The position numbers and the translations under genes are program-made. Positions 8,631-17,224 of a stretch of DNA of 64,000 nucleotides are shown one piece after another (within the stretch, counting starts at the first letter, position 1; each line of letters begins with the position of its first letter). The notes below the pieces were generated by a model. The model was not told the origin of the DNA. It was given only the letters and a program-made list of their open reading frames with translations, and made no database searches. The DNA lies in assembly GCF_004362825.1 (NCBI RefSeq), contig NZ_SNXZ01000005.1, positions 1 to 64,000 of the forward strand. The letters are read 5' to 3'. The DNA is from Labedaea rhizosphaerae. Its GTDB lineage: Bacteria > Actinomycetota > Actinomycetes > Mycobacteriales > Pseudonocardiaceae.

Positions 8631-9187
8631 TAGGGCTCGGTTCGTACCACGACCGGCGCGGTTGCACGCAGTCCCGCAACTATCGGCACCTGTGCGGCCG
8701 ACACTTGGAGCACGACGGCGGCACGTGGTCCGGACACGAGGTCGAGCACCAGCGCTCCGCTGACCCGTTGCGCCCTGGCGCCGGAAGAAAGCAGGACATC
8801 AACCAGGTCGCCGCGCTGCAGCCGGTCGCCGAGGGTGGTCTCGGGTGCCGCGGCCAGAGCGACCACCGGGCCACCCAGGGAGCCCGGTGGCAACACCGGG
8901 CCCATGGCGCTCGGGACCAGCGGACGCCCCGCCGGCTGTGCTTGCACCGTGTACCGCCCGATCAACGACTCAGGCGAGCCGGTCGCACCGTCCGGCGCTG
9001 AGCCGTGCGGCACCGCGACGACGCGCACGTCGGACTTCGCCACCTGGTGGTACGGCGGCAGGTCGCGTACCGGCTCGCACACGTAATCGGAACCACTCGT
9101 GACCGACAGGTAGATCACGCCCGCACCGCCGAAGAGCAGGACGGCCAGCCACGCGATCAGCGACAGCCGCACGGGACGGATCCGCAT
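8618..9187 (-). CDS. SAF-domain protein, CpaB-like
   Basis: 189 aa with an N-terminal membrane anchor (LIAWLAVLLFGGAGVIYL). The following region resembles a SAF domain, as in CpaB/flagella P-ring chaperones, with GDRLQRGDLVDVLL resembling the CpaB core. CpaB proteins belong to Flp pilus assembly, but no other tad/flp gene is present here, so this is an orphan of uncertain role. It overlaps the convergent membrane-protein gene by 13 nt. Confidence 0.6.
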   Translation of the reverse strand: MRIRPVRLSLIAWLAVLLFGGAGVIYLSVTSGSDYVCEPVRDLPPYHQVAKSDVRVVAVPHGSAPDGATGSPESLIGRYTVQAQPAGRPLVPSAMGPVLPPGSLGGPVVALAAAPETTLGDRLQRGDLVDVLLSSGARAQRVSGALVLDLVSGPRAAVVLQVSAAQVPIVAGLRATAPVVVRTEPYQSP

Positions 9188-9233
9188 CCCCTGAACCTAG
9201 CCAGCCACGCCCGCGCGTTGGCCTCGACACGCT

Positions 9234-10097
9234 TCAGAGGTCGAGACCGGCGAAGAACGCTGCTGCCGCGGGGCTCAGGGGCCGGTGTGCGGCGTGCACC
9301 AGCACCAGCTCGCGGTCGATGCGGGGTTTGGTGGTCAGGGCCCGCACCCTCGGGTGGCGATCGAGGGTCTCCGGCGGGACGAGGGCGATGCCCATGCCGT
9401 GCTCGATGGCGCCGAGGAGATCAGGGATGGTGTCGACCTCGCAGATGCTGTTGCGCCGCAAGCCGATTCGCTCGTAGGCGGCATCGATGCGGGCGCGCAG
9501 GGCCGAGTCCACCCGGTACTCCACGAAGTCGCGATCGGACAGCTCGCGCAGCGCGATGTGGTCGCGCTCGGCCAGCGGGTCGGCGTCGTGCACGGCGAGC
9601 ACCAGGGATTGCACGGCCAGCGGGCGGGTGCTGAGGCGGCGGTCATCGAAGGGGCGGTCCACGAACGCCGCGTCGAGTTCGCCGTCGACGACGTCGCTCA
9701 CCAGGGCGGGCACCGAGCCGTGGCGCAGCTGCAGGTAGACGCCGGGGTGGCGGATGTGGAACTCGGCCAGCAGCCGGGGCATCGAGATCTCGCCCAGCGT
9801 CTGGATCGCGCCGAGGCGCAGCCGGCCCCGCAGCAGCCCGCGCACGGCGGCCACCGCGTCACGGCCTTCCTCAGCGGCCTCGACCGATCGGCGGGCCGCG
9901 GGCACCAGCGCTCGCCCGGCCTCGGTCAGCTCCACCCCGCGCCGCGACCGGACCAGCAACTCCGTGCCCAGTTCCCGCTCCAGCGCGGCGATCGAGCTGG
10001 ACAGGCTCGACTGCACGAGGTGCACCCGGGCCGCCGCGCGGGTGAAGTGCAACTCCTCGGCGAGCACCAGGAAGTGCTCCAGCTGCCGCAACTCCAT
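9234..10097 (-). CDS. LysR-family transcriptional regulator
   Basis: 287 aa: N-terminal winged HTH (residues 1-60, MELRQLEHFLVLAEELHFTR) and a periplasmic-binding-protein-like effector domain. The frame is open far upstream, but the ATG at 10097 matches the canonical LysR start exactly. It is divergent from the MFS gene 75 nt away and very likely controls the MFS/FAD-oxidoreductase pair. Confidence 0.9.
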   Translation of the reverse strand: MELRQLEHFLVLAEELHFTRAAARVHLVQSSLSSSIAALERELGTELLVRSRRGVELTEAGRALVPAARRSVEAAEEGRDAVAAVRGLLRGRLRLGAIQTLGEISMPRLLAEFHIRHPGVYLQLRHGSVPALVSDVVDGELDAAFVDRPFDDRRLSTRPLAVQSLVLAVHDADPLAERDHIALRELSDRDFVEYRVDSALRARIDAAYERIGLRRNSICEVDTIPDLLGAIEHGMGIALVPPETLDRHPRVRALTTKPRIDRELVLVHAAHRPLSPAAAAFFAGLDL

Positions 10098-10125
10098 CCA
10101 TCGATCATATCGATCGTGCGGATGG
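10094..10125. promoter_or_regulatory. nested inverted repeat between lysR and MFS genes
   Basis: ATCGAT-CAT-ATCGAT (10100-10114) is flanked by outer arms CCATCC (10094-10099) and GGATGG (10120-10125). It overlaps the lysR start in a divergent promoter, the usual place for a LysR binding site. Confidence 0.5.
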
Positions 10126-10172
10126 AGTGAATCTGTTGGACTGATGCTGACTTGCCGGTCAAGGTGGAAACC

Positions 10173-11330
10173 ATGAGGCGAGGCTTCTGGGGTGTCGCGT
10201 TCGCGTTCGGCGCGACCATGCTCGGCACGACGTTGCCGACGCCGCTGTATCCGTTGCTGCAACACGAATACGGCTTCGGCGAACTGGTCAGCACGGTCCT
10301 GTACGCGGTCTACGCACTGGGGGTGATCGCGGCTCTGCTGCTGTTCGGCCACGCGTCGGACGTGATCGGCCGGCGGCGGGTGCTGCTCGCCGCGCTCGCC
10401 TGCGCCGCGTTGTCGGCCGTCGCGTTCCTCAGCGGCGCCGGGTTGGCGGCACTGCTCATCGGCCGGGTGCTCTCCGGGCTCTCGGCCGGACTGGTCACCG
10501 GCACGGCCACCGCGGCGCTGGGCGATCTAGGCCGCGATCGGCACCACGCCGGGCTGGTGGCGACCGTGGCCAACATGTTCGGCCTGGGCTGCGGTCCCCT
10601 GCTCAGCGGCGTGCTCGCCACCACCGCCCCGGATCCATTGCACCTGCCCTTCCTGGCCCACCTGGCTTTGCTGGTGCCCGCGGCCGTGGCCGTGTGGCGC
10701 GCGCCCGAACCGGTGCCGGCCCGGCCGGGCGCCCGGCTGCGCATCGACCGGCCCACCGTGCCCGCCGAGGTGCGGCCGGTGTTCCTGCCCGCTGCCACCG
10801 CCATGTTCGCGATCTTCGCCGTGTTCGGGCTGGCGGCCGCCGTGGAACCGTCGCTGCTGGTGCGGTTGCTCGACGTGCGCAGCCCGGTGGTGCCCGGCGC
10901 GGTCGTGTTCGCGATGTTCGCGGCCTCTGCCGCCGGGCAGGTCGCTTCGCGCCGGTTGCGCACAAGTCGTGCGCTGTCCCTCGGCTGCGCGATCGTGCTC
11001 GTGGGCATCATCGGGTTCGCCACGGCACTGGCGACCGAGTCCGCGGCCGTGCTGGCCGCCGCCACGGTCGTCATCGGCGCGGGTCAGGGCGTGGCGTTCC
11101 GCGCCGCGATCGCCGCGATCGGCGACCGCGCACCGGCCGACCGGCGGGCCGGGACCATGTCCGGCTTCTTCGTCGTGGTCTACGCCGGCATCTCGCTTCC
11201 CGTGGTGCTGGCCGGTGCCGCGTCCGTCCACTGGGGACTGCGCGCGTCCGGGCTCGGCTTCGCCGCGGCGGTCGCCGTGCTCATCGTCGTCGCCCTGACC
11301 GCCAACTCTCCACAAAGGACAACTCGATGA
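10173..11330 (+). CDS. MFS transporter
   Basis: About 385 aa with 12 predicted membrane segments. The N-terminal half carries the MFS signature loop GHASDVIGRRRVLL after TM2 and an antiporter-like LLIGRVLSGLSAGLVTG segment in TM4-5, typical of drug/metabolite efflux carriers. The ATG at 10173 is preferred over the TTG at 10152 because AGGTGG precedes it. The stop overlaps the start of the FAD-oxidoreductase gene (ATGA), so the two are coupled. It probably exports or imports the substrate or product of that enzyme. Confidence 0.88.
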   Translation: MRRGFWGVAFAFGATMLGTTLPTPLYPLLQHEYGFGELVSTVLYAVYALGVIAALLLFGHASDVIGRRRVLLAALACAALSAVAFLSGAGLAALLIGRVLSGLSAGLVTGTATAALGDLGRDRHHAGLVATVANMFGLGCGPLLSGVLATTAPDPLHLPFLAHLALLVPAAVAVWRAPEPVPARPGARLRIDRPTVPAEVRPVFLPAATAMFAIFAVFGLAAAVEPSLLVRLLDVRSPVVPGAVVFAMFAASAAGQVASRRLRTSRALSLGCAIVLVGIIGFATALATESAAVLAAATVVIGAGQGVAFRAAIAAIGDRAPADRRAGTMSGFFVVVYAGISLPVVLAGAASVHWGLRASGLGFAAAVAVLIVVALTANSPQRTTR

Positions 11331-12556
11331 GCTTCCAGACCGGTGTGCGTTCGCGGCCGGACCTCGTGGTCGAGGCGGCCGACGTCACCGACGTCCAGCG
11401 CGCGATCACCCAGGGCCTGCCTGTCTCAGCACAGGCGACCGGGCACGGCGCGATGTCGTCGGACGGCGGGGTGCTGATCAACACCGCCCGGCTCGACCAC
11501 GTGCACATCGATCCGCAGGCGCGCACCGCGGAAGTCGGCGCCGGCGTCACGTGGGACGGGGTCGTCCGCGAAGCCGCGCGCCATGGACTCGCACCACTCA
11601 GCGGTACCTCGCCGACGGTCGGCGTCGCCGGGTACACCCTCGGCGGCGGCTTGAGCCCGTTGTCGCGCAGGTACGGCTACGCGGCCGATCACGTGCTCAG
11701 CGTCGACATCGTGCTGCCCAGCGGGGAACACCGCCGGGTCAGCGCCGACGACGAGGACCTCTTCTGGGCCCTGCGGGGTGCGGGCCGCAGCTTCGGCGTC
11801 GTGACTTCGTTGCGGTTCAAGCTCTTCCCGGTCGACCGGATCCTCGGCGGCAGCCTCACCTTCGACCCGGCCCGGTTCCCCGAGGTGCTCCAGCACTATC
11901 GCAAGTGGACAGACGAGGTTCCCGACGACCTGACCTCGGCGCTCGCCTTGACCAACTTCCCCGACTCCCCTGGCATGCCGCCGCCGTTGCGCGGCCGCAA
12001 GGTGCTGCGGGTGGTCGTCGTCGGCGGGGAAGAGCCGGCGCTCGAGCCGTTGCGCCGGATCGGTGTCCTCGAGGACACCGTCCGAGCCATGCGTTACGCC
12101 GACATCGCCGCGGTGTTCGCCGAACCGACCACGCCACACGGCTTCCAAGGCGATGCCGTCGTCGCCACCGACCTCGATCCAGCGGCCGCGGCCGACTTCG
12201 CCGACCTGTTCGATCCCGGTGCCGAGCACGCCATGTTCCTCGTCGTGCACCACCTCGGCGGCGCCATGGCCACCCCGCCGACGCCCGCGAACGCCGTCGG
12301 CCATCGCGACGCCCGGTTCCTGGTCCGCGCCACCACGCCGGTCGTGTACCCCGCCGCGGCGGGGCTCGGTGCCCTGCACAGCACGATGATCGAGAAGCTC
12401 GGCCGCGGGTCGAAGCGCCGGATGCTCAACTTCCTGTTCGGCGACGCCCCGCAGCAGGCGGCGACCTGCTACGACCCCGCAGACCACCGCCGCCTCACCG
12501 AACTCAAGCGCCGGATTGACCCCACGAACCTCATCCGGCCCGCGCGCGGGATCTAG
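11327..12556 (+). CDS. FAD-linked oxidoreductase, BBE/PCMH-type
   Basis: 409 aa. The N-terminal PCMH FAD-binding domain contains GHGAMSSDGG with His40 in the usual position for covalent FAD attachment, and GGGLSPLSRRYG near residue 110. No cysteine follows for a bicovalent link, so a single 8-alpha-histidyl bond is expected. The C-terminus (YYDP-like CYDPADHRRL, KRRIDPTNLI) matches the berberine-bridge family, which oxidises sugars, alkaloids or polyketides using O2. It is coupled to the MFS gene. Its stop interlocks with the convergent methyltransferase stop (ctag). Confidence 0.85.
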   Translation: MSFQTGVRSRPDLVVEAADVTDVQRAITQGLPVSAQATGHGAMSSDGGVLINTARLDHVHIDPQARTAEVGAGVTWDGVVREAARHGLAPLSGTSPTVGVAGYTLGGGLSPLSRRYGYAADHVLSVDIVLPSGEHRRVSADDEDLFWALRGAGRSFGVVTSLRFKLFPVDRILGGSLTFDPARFPEVLQHYRKWTDEVPDDLTSALALTNFPDSPGMPPPLRGRKVLRVVVVGGEEPALEPLRRIGVLEDTVRAMRYADIAAVFAEPTTPHGFQGDAVVATDLDPAAAADFADLFDPGAEHAMFLVVHHLGGAMATPPTPANAVGHRDARFLVRATTPVVYPAAAGLGALHSTMIEKLGRGSKRRMLNFLFGDAPQQAATCYDPADHRRLTELKRRIDPTNLIRPARGI

Positions 12557-13176
12557 CGGGCCACCTCGATGCCGACCTGCCAGTTCTTGCGCAAGATCAT
12601 GGTGTGCGTGGGTTCCGTGGTGAACCCGGCCGCTTCGAGGCGCTGGGCGATCGCGTCGCCGACGTTGTCGTGCAGGTGCTCGCTCATCGGGCGGCTGCCG
12701 TGCCCGTGGCTGTGCTGGTCGACCTTGATATCGGCGAGCACGAACACGCCACCCGGGCGCAGCACCCGGCGCACTTCGGCCAGCATCTCGTCCTTCGACT
12801 TGGTGTCGAGGTGGTGCAGCATCAGGCTGGAGAACACGCGGTCGAACGAGTCGTCCGGGTAGGGCAGTTCCTGCGCGAAGCCGCGCTCCAGCCGGGCCTT
12901 CTTCACCTTGCGGCGGGCGCGGGCCAGCGCCTTCGGGTCGGGGTCGAGGCCGCTGAGCTCGACGTCGGGGCGCCGGGTGGCGGTGGCGCGCAACAGGTTC
13001 CCCGTGCCGCAGCCGATGTCCAGCACGCGCTGACCGGCCGTCAGCCCCGCGCGTTCGATCATTTCCTCGTGCACCCGGCCGACCCGGAACAGGCGGTGCA
13101 CGACGTCGTAGAGGGGCAGCAGGAAGTGCTTGCCCATGCCCGGCAGGTAGTCACGTTCGGACGTTGTTTCGGTCAT
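12553..13176 (-). CDS. class I SAM-dependent methyltransferase
   Basis: About 207 aa. Motif I VLDIGCGTGN lies near residue 50, an acidic ribose-binding SGLDPDP follows, then the FDRVFSSLMLHHL post-motif and LRPGGVFVLADI, typical of Methyltransf_11 enzymes. The substrate is unknown. The ATG at 13176 gives a normal N-terminus; upstream frame extension lacks coding character. It is divergent from the AraC gene, 70 nt apart. Confidence 0.85.
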   Translation of the reverse strand: MTETTSERDYLPGMGKHFLLPLYDVVHRLFRVGRVHEEMIERAGLTAGQRVLDIGCGTGNLLRATATRRPDVELSGLDPDPKALARARRKVKKARLERGFAQELPYPDDSFDRVFSSLMLHHLDTKSKDEMLAEVRRVLRPGGVFVLADIKVDQHSHGHGSRPMSEHLHDNVGDAIAQRLEAAGFTTEPTHTMILRKNWQVGIEVAR

Positions 13177-13246
13177 GATGCGATTGTGACTGCCTTTGGA
13201 CCTGCGGATCTGTACGGATCCGTGGTTTGAGTGGGACGATTCGACG

Positions 13247-14173
13247 ATGCGGACGGTACGGCGCGCGCCGAGCAAGGACCTGCCTGCCACCTACTCGATG
13301 GTGCTGGCTCCGGGCGAGCTGCCGGTGACGACCTGGCGGATGGACCACGGCTGGCGGAGCGGCGGCACCGGCACGTTCGAGGAGCACGCACACGACTTCC
13401 CCGGTATCGCGTACTTCGAGACCTCGGGCGGCACCCTGCGCACCGGCCGCCGCAGCTGGCCGATCGAAGCGGGCGATCTCTACGTGGTCGGGCCCGGCGA
13501 CCTGATGGGCCACGTCGACGCGGCCGAGCTGGCCGGCTGCCACGGCTGGGGTGTGTTCTTCACCGCCGACGCCCTCGGCCCGGACGTCCCCGGCGCGCAC
13601 ATGGCCTGGCGTACGCACCCGTTGCTGTTCCCCTTCGTCCGCGGCGGCGCCATCGGCGCGTTGCGGCTGCGCGTGCCGGCCGCGGAACGTCCTGAGTGGA
13701 TCGCCCGCATCAAGGCCATGCACACGGAGCTGACCGAGCGTCGTGACGGCTACCGGGAGGCCGTGCTCGCGCACCTGGTGTTGTTGCTGGTGGGCGTCTC
13801 GCGGCTCGCGGCCGATGTGGTCGGCGATCTGCGGGAGAACCGGGAACCGTTGCTGGCGGCCGTGTTCGAGGTGATCGAGCGGCGCTACCCGCAGCCGCTG
13901 TCGCTGCGTGACGTGGCCGCCGCCGTCAACGTCTCCCCCGGCCACCTGACCTCGACCGTCCGCAGGCGGACCGGGCGCACCGTGCAGGAGTGGATCACCG
14001 AGCGCCGCATGGTCCAGGCCCGCCGCCTCCTGGCCGCGACGGAGTTGCCGGTCGGTGACGTGGGCAGTCAAGTCGGCTTCCGCGATGCGGGGTACTTCGC
14101 CCGCACGTTCCGGAAGGTGCACGGCATCAGCCCGGTGCAATGGCGCCGCGCCGGAACCGACACGCAGGGCTGA
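13247..14173 (+). CDS. AraC-family transcriptional regulator
   Basis: 308 aa. The N-terminal cupin-like sensor includes FEEHAHDFPGIAYFETSGG. The C-terminal AraC double HTH covers about residues 205-300 (LRDVAAAVNVSPGHLTSTVRRRTG and VGFRDAGYFARTFRKVHGISP). A TTG upstream is possible, but the ATG at 13247 is the natural start. It may control the divergent methyltransferase. Its end overlaps an upstream extension of the kinase frame. Confidence 0.88.
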   Translation: MRTVRRAPSKDLPATYSMVLAPGELPVTTWRMDHGWRSGGTGTFEEHAHDFPGIAYFETSGGTLRTGRRSWPIEAGDLYVVGPGDLMGHVDAAELAGCHGWGVFFTADALGPDVPGAHMAWRTHPLLFPFVRGGAIGALRLRVPAAERPEWIARIKAMHTELTERRDGYREAVLAHLVLLLVGVSRLAADVVGDLRENREPLLAAVFEVIERRYPQPLSLRDVAAAVNVSPGHLTSTVRRRTGRTVQEWITERRMVQARRLLAATELPVGDVGSQVGFRDAGYFARTFRKVHGISPVQWRRAGTDTQG

Positions 14174-14190
14174 GGCGCCATCATGGGCGG

Positions 14191-14712
14191 GTGGCGAACC
14201 GGCTGATCCTGGTCAACGGCCTGCCTGGTGCCGGCAAGTCGACCCTCGCGGCCCGGCTGGCCCGGGAACTCGGCTGCCCGTGGCTGTCGAAGGATCGGAT
14301 CAAGGAAGCCCTTGCCGACGTGGTGGCCTGGCCTGGGCTCGAGCCGAGCCTCGGCGCCGTGGCCACGGAGGCGTTGTGGGCCTTGGCCGCACGCGTGCCC
14401 GGGCTCGTCGTCGCCGAGTCCTGGTGGTTCGCCCCGCGCGATCGCGACTTCCTGGCGCGGGGCCTCGCCACCGCCGGTGCGCGCTCGTCGGTCGAGGTGT
14501 GGTGCGACGTCTCCGCGCGGATCGCTCGCGGCCGCTACGAGCAACGGCGGCGACACCCCGTGCACCGGGACGATCGGGACATGACCGCGGAATGGCGGCG
14601 GTGGGCCGAGGACGGCGAGCCGGTCGCCCTCGGCCCGGTCGTGCGGGTCGACACCAGCGGCCCGGTGGACACCGCGCGGCTGGCCGAGCAGCTCAGGGCG
14701 ATGCTCGTTTGA
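14191..14712 (+). CDS. P-loop kinase (AAA_33/zeta-like)
   Basis: 173 aa from the GTG at 14191. Walker A GLPGAGKST lies near residues 10-18, a catalytic-type SKDRIKEAL follows near 34-42, and an RYEQRRRHPVHRDDR lid-like segment with several arginines near 113-127. The fold resembles zeta toxin, chloramphenicol phosphotransferase or adenylylsulfate kinase relatives that phosphorylate small molecules. No antitoxin-like partner is adjacent, so a toxin role is not supported. The true substrate is unknown. Confidence 0.75.
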   Translation: MANRLILVNGLPGAGKSTLAARLARELGCPWLSKDRIKEALADVVAWPGLEPSLGAVATEALWALAARVPGLVVAESWWFAPRDRDFLARGLATAGARSSVEVWCDVSARIARGRYEQRRRHPVHRDDRDMTAEWRRWAEDGEPVALGPVVRVDTSGPVDTARLAEQLRAMLV

Positions 14713-14743
14713 CTCTGGGTCGCCGGAGAGTTAGGAAGTGCGC

Positions 14744-15163
14744 ATGGCCGACATCGACGAGGGCGACGACGACGTCTTCGAGCAGCTCGACGCCAGTGAC
14801 ACGCTCGAGTACGGGCGGCCGGCGGACCCACTCGACGAGGGCTACACGGCCGCCGAGAAGCCCTGGGCTTCCAACGACTGGGGCACCACCGCCGCGGAGC
14901 TGCGCCAGGGCGAAGGGCTCGACGGGCGGCTGGCCCGCGAGCTGCCTGACCTCGGCTACGAGGAAGACGACGATGGCCTGGGCGATGCCGAGGACACCGA
15001 CGGCGAACTGCTCGACGACGAGGTCGGCGATCTGCGGGCCGGGCGGCTGCTCGGCGTGGACGGCGACGACGAGCTGGTGGCGACCGACGTCGGCATCGAC
15101 GGCGCGGGTGCCTCCGCGGAAGAGGCCGCCGTCAACGTGGTGCGTGAGGACAACCGCGGCTAG
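14744..15163 (+). CDS. DUF5709 family protein
   Basis: About 139 aa, extremely acidic, with long Asp/Glu runs (YEEDDDGLGDAEDTDGELLDDE) and the features DEGYTAAEKPWASNDWGTTAAE typical of the actinobacterial DUF5709 family. Likely intrinsically disordered. AGGAAG precedes the ATG at 14744. Its stop interlocks with the stop of the convergent glycosylase. Function is unknown. Confidence 0.8.
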   Translation: MADIDEGDDDVFEQLDASDTLEYGRPADPLDEGYTAAEKPWASNDWGTTAAELRQGEGLDGRLARELPDLGYEEDDDGLGDAEDTDGELLDDEVGDLRAGRLLGVDGDDELVATDVGIDGAGASAEEAAVNVVREDNRG

Positions 15164-15786
15164 ACGAGCTCGCGCAGCCGCCAGAGGTACCGGCACGCGA
15201 GTGTCCGGTGTGGACGCCACGGCTGCCCGATCCGCTCGAACTCGGCCGGGGTCGGTGGTTTCGCCAGCTTGTAGCGGCGTTCGACCACCTTGCGCAGCTC
15301 GAGGTCACCGACCGGCAGCACGTCCGGGCGGTGCAGGTGGAAGATCAGGAACAGGTCGGCGGTCCACCCGCCGATGCCCTTCACCGCGGTCAGCTGGGTG
15401 ATCACGGCCGCGTCCGGCAGCTCGTGCAGGCGGTCGAGGTCGACCGCGCCGGAGCGGATGTGCTCGGCGAGCGAGCGCAACGACGCGGTCTTCGCATGCG
15501 AGAGGCCCGCCGCCGTCCGCAGTTCGTCCGGATTCTCGGCAAGGACTTCCTCAGGCGTCGGCAGCCGTCCGTCGTACCGCTCGGTCAGCTTGCGGTAGAT
15601 GGCGCGTGCGGCGATGTTCGAGATGTTCTGACCGGCGATCGCCCGCACCAGCACCCCGTAGTGGTCCAGTGGCATCTCCGGGTGACCGGCCGCCAAGGTC
15701 GGCGCCTCGCCCCCGGCGACCACCTCGTCCATGATCGCGGCCAGGACGGGATCCGCTCGACGCAGGTGCTCTTCGGCCGTGGTCAT
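15160..15786 (-). CDS. DNA-3-methyladenine glycosylase, AlkA-like (HhH-GPD)
   Basis: About 208 aa. The HhH-GPD domain covers most of the protein: helix-hairpin-helix LTAVKGIGGWTADLFLIF and catalytic Asp in LPVGDLELRKVV. This matches bacterial AlkA-type 3-methyladenine DNA glycosylases acting in base-excision repair of alkylated purines. It lacks the N-terminal AlkA_N domain of E. coli AlkA, as do short actinobacterial forms. The frame extends 7 codons upstream to 15807, but MTTAEEHL at 15786 fits the family. Confidence 0.85.
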   Translation of the reverse strand: MTTAEEHLRRADPVLAAIMDEVVAGGEAPTLAAGHPEMPLDHYGVLVRAIAGQNISNIAARAIYRKLTERYDGRLPTPEEVLAENPDELRTAAGLSHAKTASLRSLAEHIRSGAVDLDRLHELPDAAVITQLTAVKGIGGWTADLFLIFHLHRPDVLPVGDLELRKVVERRYKLAKPPTPAEFERIGQPWRPHRTLACRYLWRLRELV

Positions 15787-15878
15787 GGGCACAGGGTATG
15801 GCGTCACCGCTCTGCCCGAATGGACTAGACCATTGGAGGGACGCGCTTGCCCGCGCGTTGACCGCGCAGCTCAGTTTC

Positions 15879-15924
15879 CCCTTTCCTCAAGACGCGAAGA
15901 AAGTTCACGTCGTCGGGGAAAGGG
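15879..15924 (+). promoter_or_regulatory. possible RBS-occluding hairpin upstream of the ThuA-lectin gene
   Basis: CCCTTTCC (15879-15886) is complementary to GGAAAGGG (15917-15924), and the latter is the purine-rich Shine-Dalgarno region 6 nt before the ATG at 15931. Pairing would hide the ribosome site. This is sequence complementarity only; there is no evidence of regulation. Confidence 0.35.
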
Positions 15925-15930
15925 TTCGAC

Positions 15931-17163
15931 ATGCGCAGAGCACTGGTCGCGATCGCGGCCGCGCTGCTGGCGGTCGCCGGGTTGTCCGGGACCGCCACCG
16001 CCACGGCACCACAGTTCTCGGTTCTCGCCTTCTACAACGGAACCTACGACGCCGCGCACATCGACTACGTGCACGAGGCCAACCGCACGTTCCCGCAACT
16101 GGCCGCGAAATACGGCTTCAGCTACGAGGCGACCAACGACTGGGACCGGCTCGACTCGATCTCCGCCGACCAGTACCAGGTCGTGATGTTCCTCGACGAC
16201 CTGCCGCAGAGCGCCGCCCAGCGCACCGGGTTCCAGCACTACATGGCCAACGGCGGCGCGTGGTTCGGCTTCCACGTCGCGGCGTTCACCACCGATCCGG
16301 GCGGCTGGAGCTGGTACCACGACACGTTCCTCGGCAGCGGGTCGTTCCAGACCAACACGTGGGGCCCGACGACCGCCGTGCTGAAGGTCGAAGACGCCAC
16401 CCACCCGGCCACCCGGCGGCTGCCCGCGACGTTCACCAGCGGGGTCAGCGAGTGGTACAGCTGGTCCCACGACCTGCGGCAGAACCCGGACATCGACGTC
16501 CTCGCCTCGGTCGACCCGTCGAGCTTCCCGCTCGGCACCGACCCGAACCAGTCCTGGTACGACGGCTACTACCCGATCCTGTGGACGAACAAGAACTTCA
16601 AGATGCTTTACGCGAACTTCGGTCACAACGCGATGAACTACGACACCGGCACCGGGTTGTCGTCGACCTTCGCCGATCCGGCGCAGGACGCGTTCCTGAT
16701 CGACGGGTTGTTGTGGCTCGGCGGCGCGGCGCCCAGTGACGCACCGACGGCGCCGATCGACCCGGCCGCGTGGTTCACGGTCACCGGCGCGGACGGTGCG
16801 TGCGTCACGGCTTCCGGTACGGCCAACGGTTCCGCGGTGCGGACCGGCGCGTGCGACGGCGGCGACAGCCAGCGGTTCCGGTTCGCGAGCACCGACGGGC
16901 CGTGGCTGCGGGTGGACAGCAAGCCCAACCCGGCAGCGGTCCTCGACGTCACCGATCGGTCCACTTCGGACAACGCGCCGATCCAGTTGTGGACCTACGG
17001 CAACGGCGCCAACCAGCAGTGGCAAGCCGTCGACGACGAGGGCGGCGCGTACCACCTGGTCAACAAGCTCAGCTCGAAGTGCCTGACCGAGACCGGCGGT
17101 CAGCTGACCCAGGTCACGTGCACCGGCGCGGGCAACCAGGAGTTCCGGCTGACGGCGGCGTGA
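15931..17163 (+). CDS. secreted ThuA-domain protein with ricin-type lectin domain
   Basis: 410 aa. A signal peptide covers residues 1-26 (cleavage near ATA-TA). The ThuA/trehalose-utilisation-like domain spans about 30-270 (FSVLAFYNGTYDAAHIDYVHEANR, MANGGAWFGFHVAAF). A ricin B/CBM13-type beta-trefoil follows about 285-410, with QRFRFAST, NQQWQAVDD and NQEFRLTA repeats and paired cysteines. ThuA proteins have an amidotransferase-like fold and are often found with sugar metabolism; the lectin would anchor it to polysaccharide. It is followed by a strong terminator. The substrate is unknown. Confidence 0.82.
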   Translation: MRRALVAIAAALLAVAGLSGTATATAPQFSVLAFYNGTYDAAHIDYVHEANRTFPQLAAKYGFSYEATNDWDRLDSISADQYQVVMFLDDLPQSAAQRTGFQHYMANGGAWFGFHVAAFTTDPGGWSWYHDTFLGSGSFQTNTWGPTTAVLKVEDATHPATRRLPATFTSGVSEWYSWSHDLRQNPDIDVLASVDPSSFPLGTDPNQSWYDGYYPILWTNKNFKMLYANFGHNAMNYDTGTGLSSTFADPAQDAFLIDGLLWLGGAAPSDAPTAPIDPAAWFTVTGADGACVTASGTANGSAVRTGACDGGDSQRFRFASTDGPWLRVDSKPNPAAVLDVTDRSTSDNAPIQLWTYGNGANQQWQAVDDEGGAYHLVNKLSSKCLTETGGQLTQVTCTGAGNQEFRLTAA

Positions 17164-17171
17164 GGCAAAAC

Positions 17172-17206
17172 AAAAGGGCTCCTGGCAACCGGCCAGGAGC
17201 CCTTTT
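17172..17206. terminator. strong bidirectional Rho-independent terminator
   Basis: A 15-bp perfect stem, AAAAGGGCTCCTGGC (17172-17186) and its complement (17192-17206), with a 5-nt loop. Each strand ends in a T-run, so it can serve both the ThuA-lectin gene and the convergent gntR gene. Confidence 0.92.
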
Positions 17207-17224
17207 GCGTCGTCGTCGGCAATC

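Noticed and set aside
11419..11425. TGTCTCA half-site in the FAD oxidoreductase gene as a regulator target
   Set aside because: Only one half-site without its inverted partner, far from the monooxygenase region; expected by chance.
14191..14712. Zeta-type toxin
   Set aside because: No antitoxin-like small gene is adjacent; a metabolite kinase is a simpler reading of the P-loop fold.
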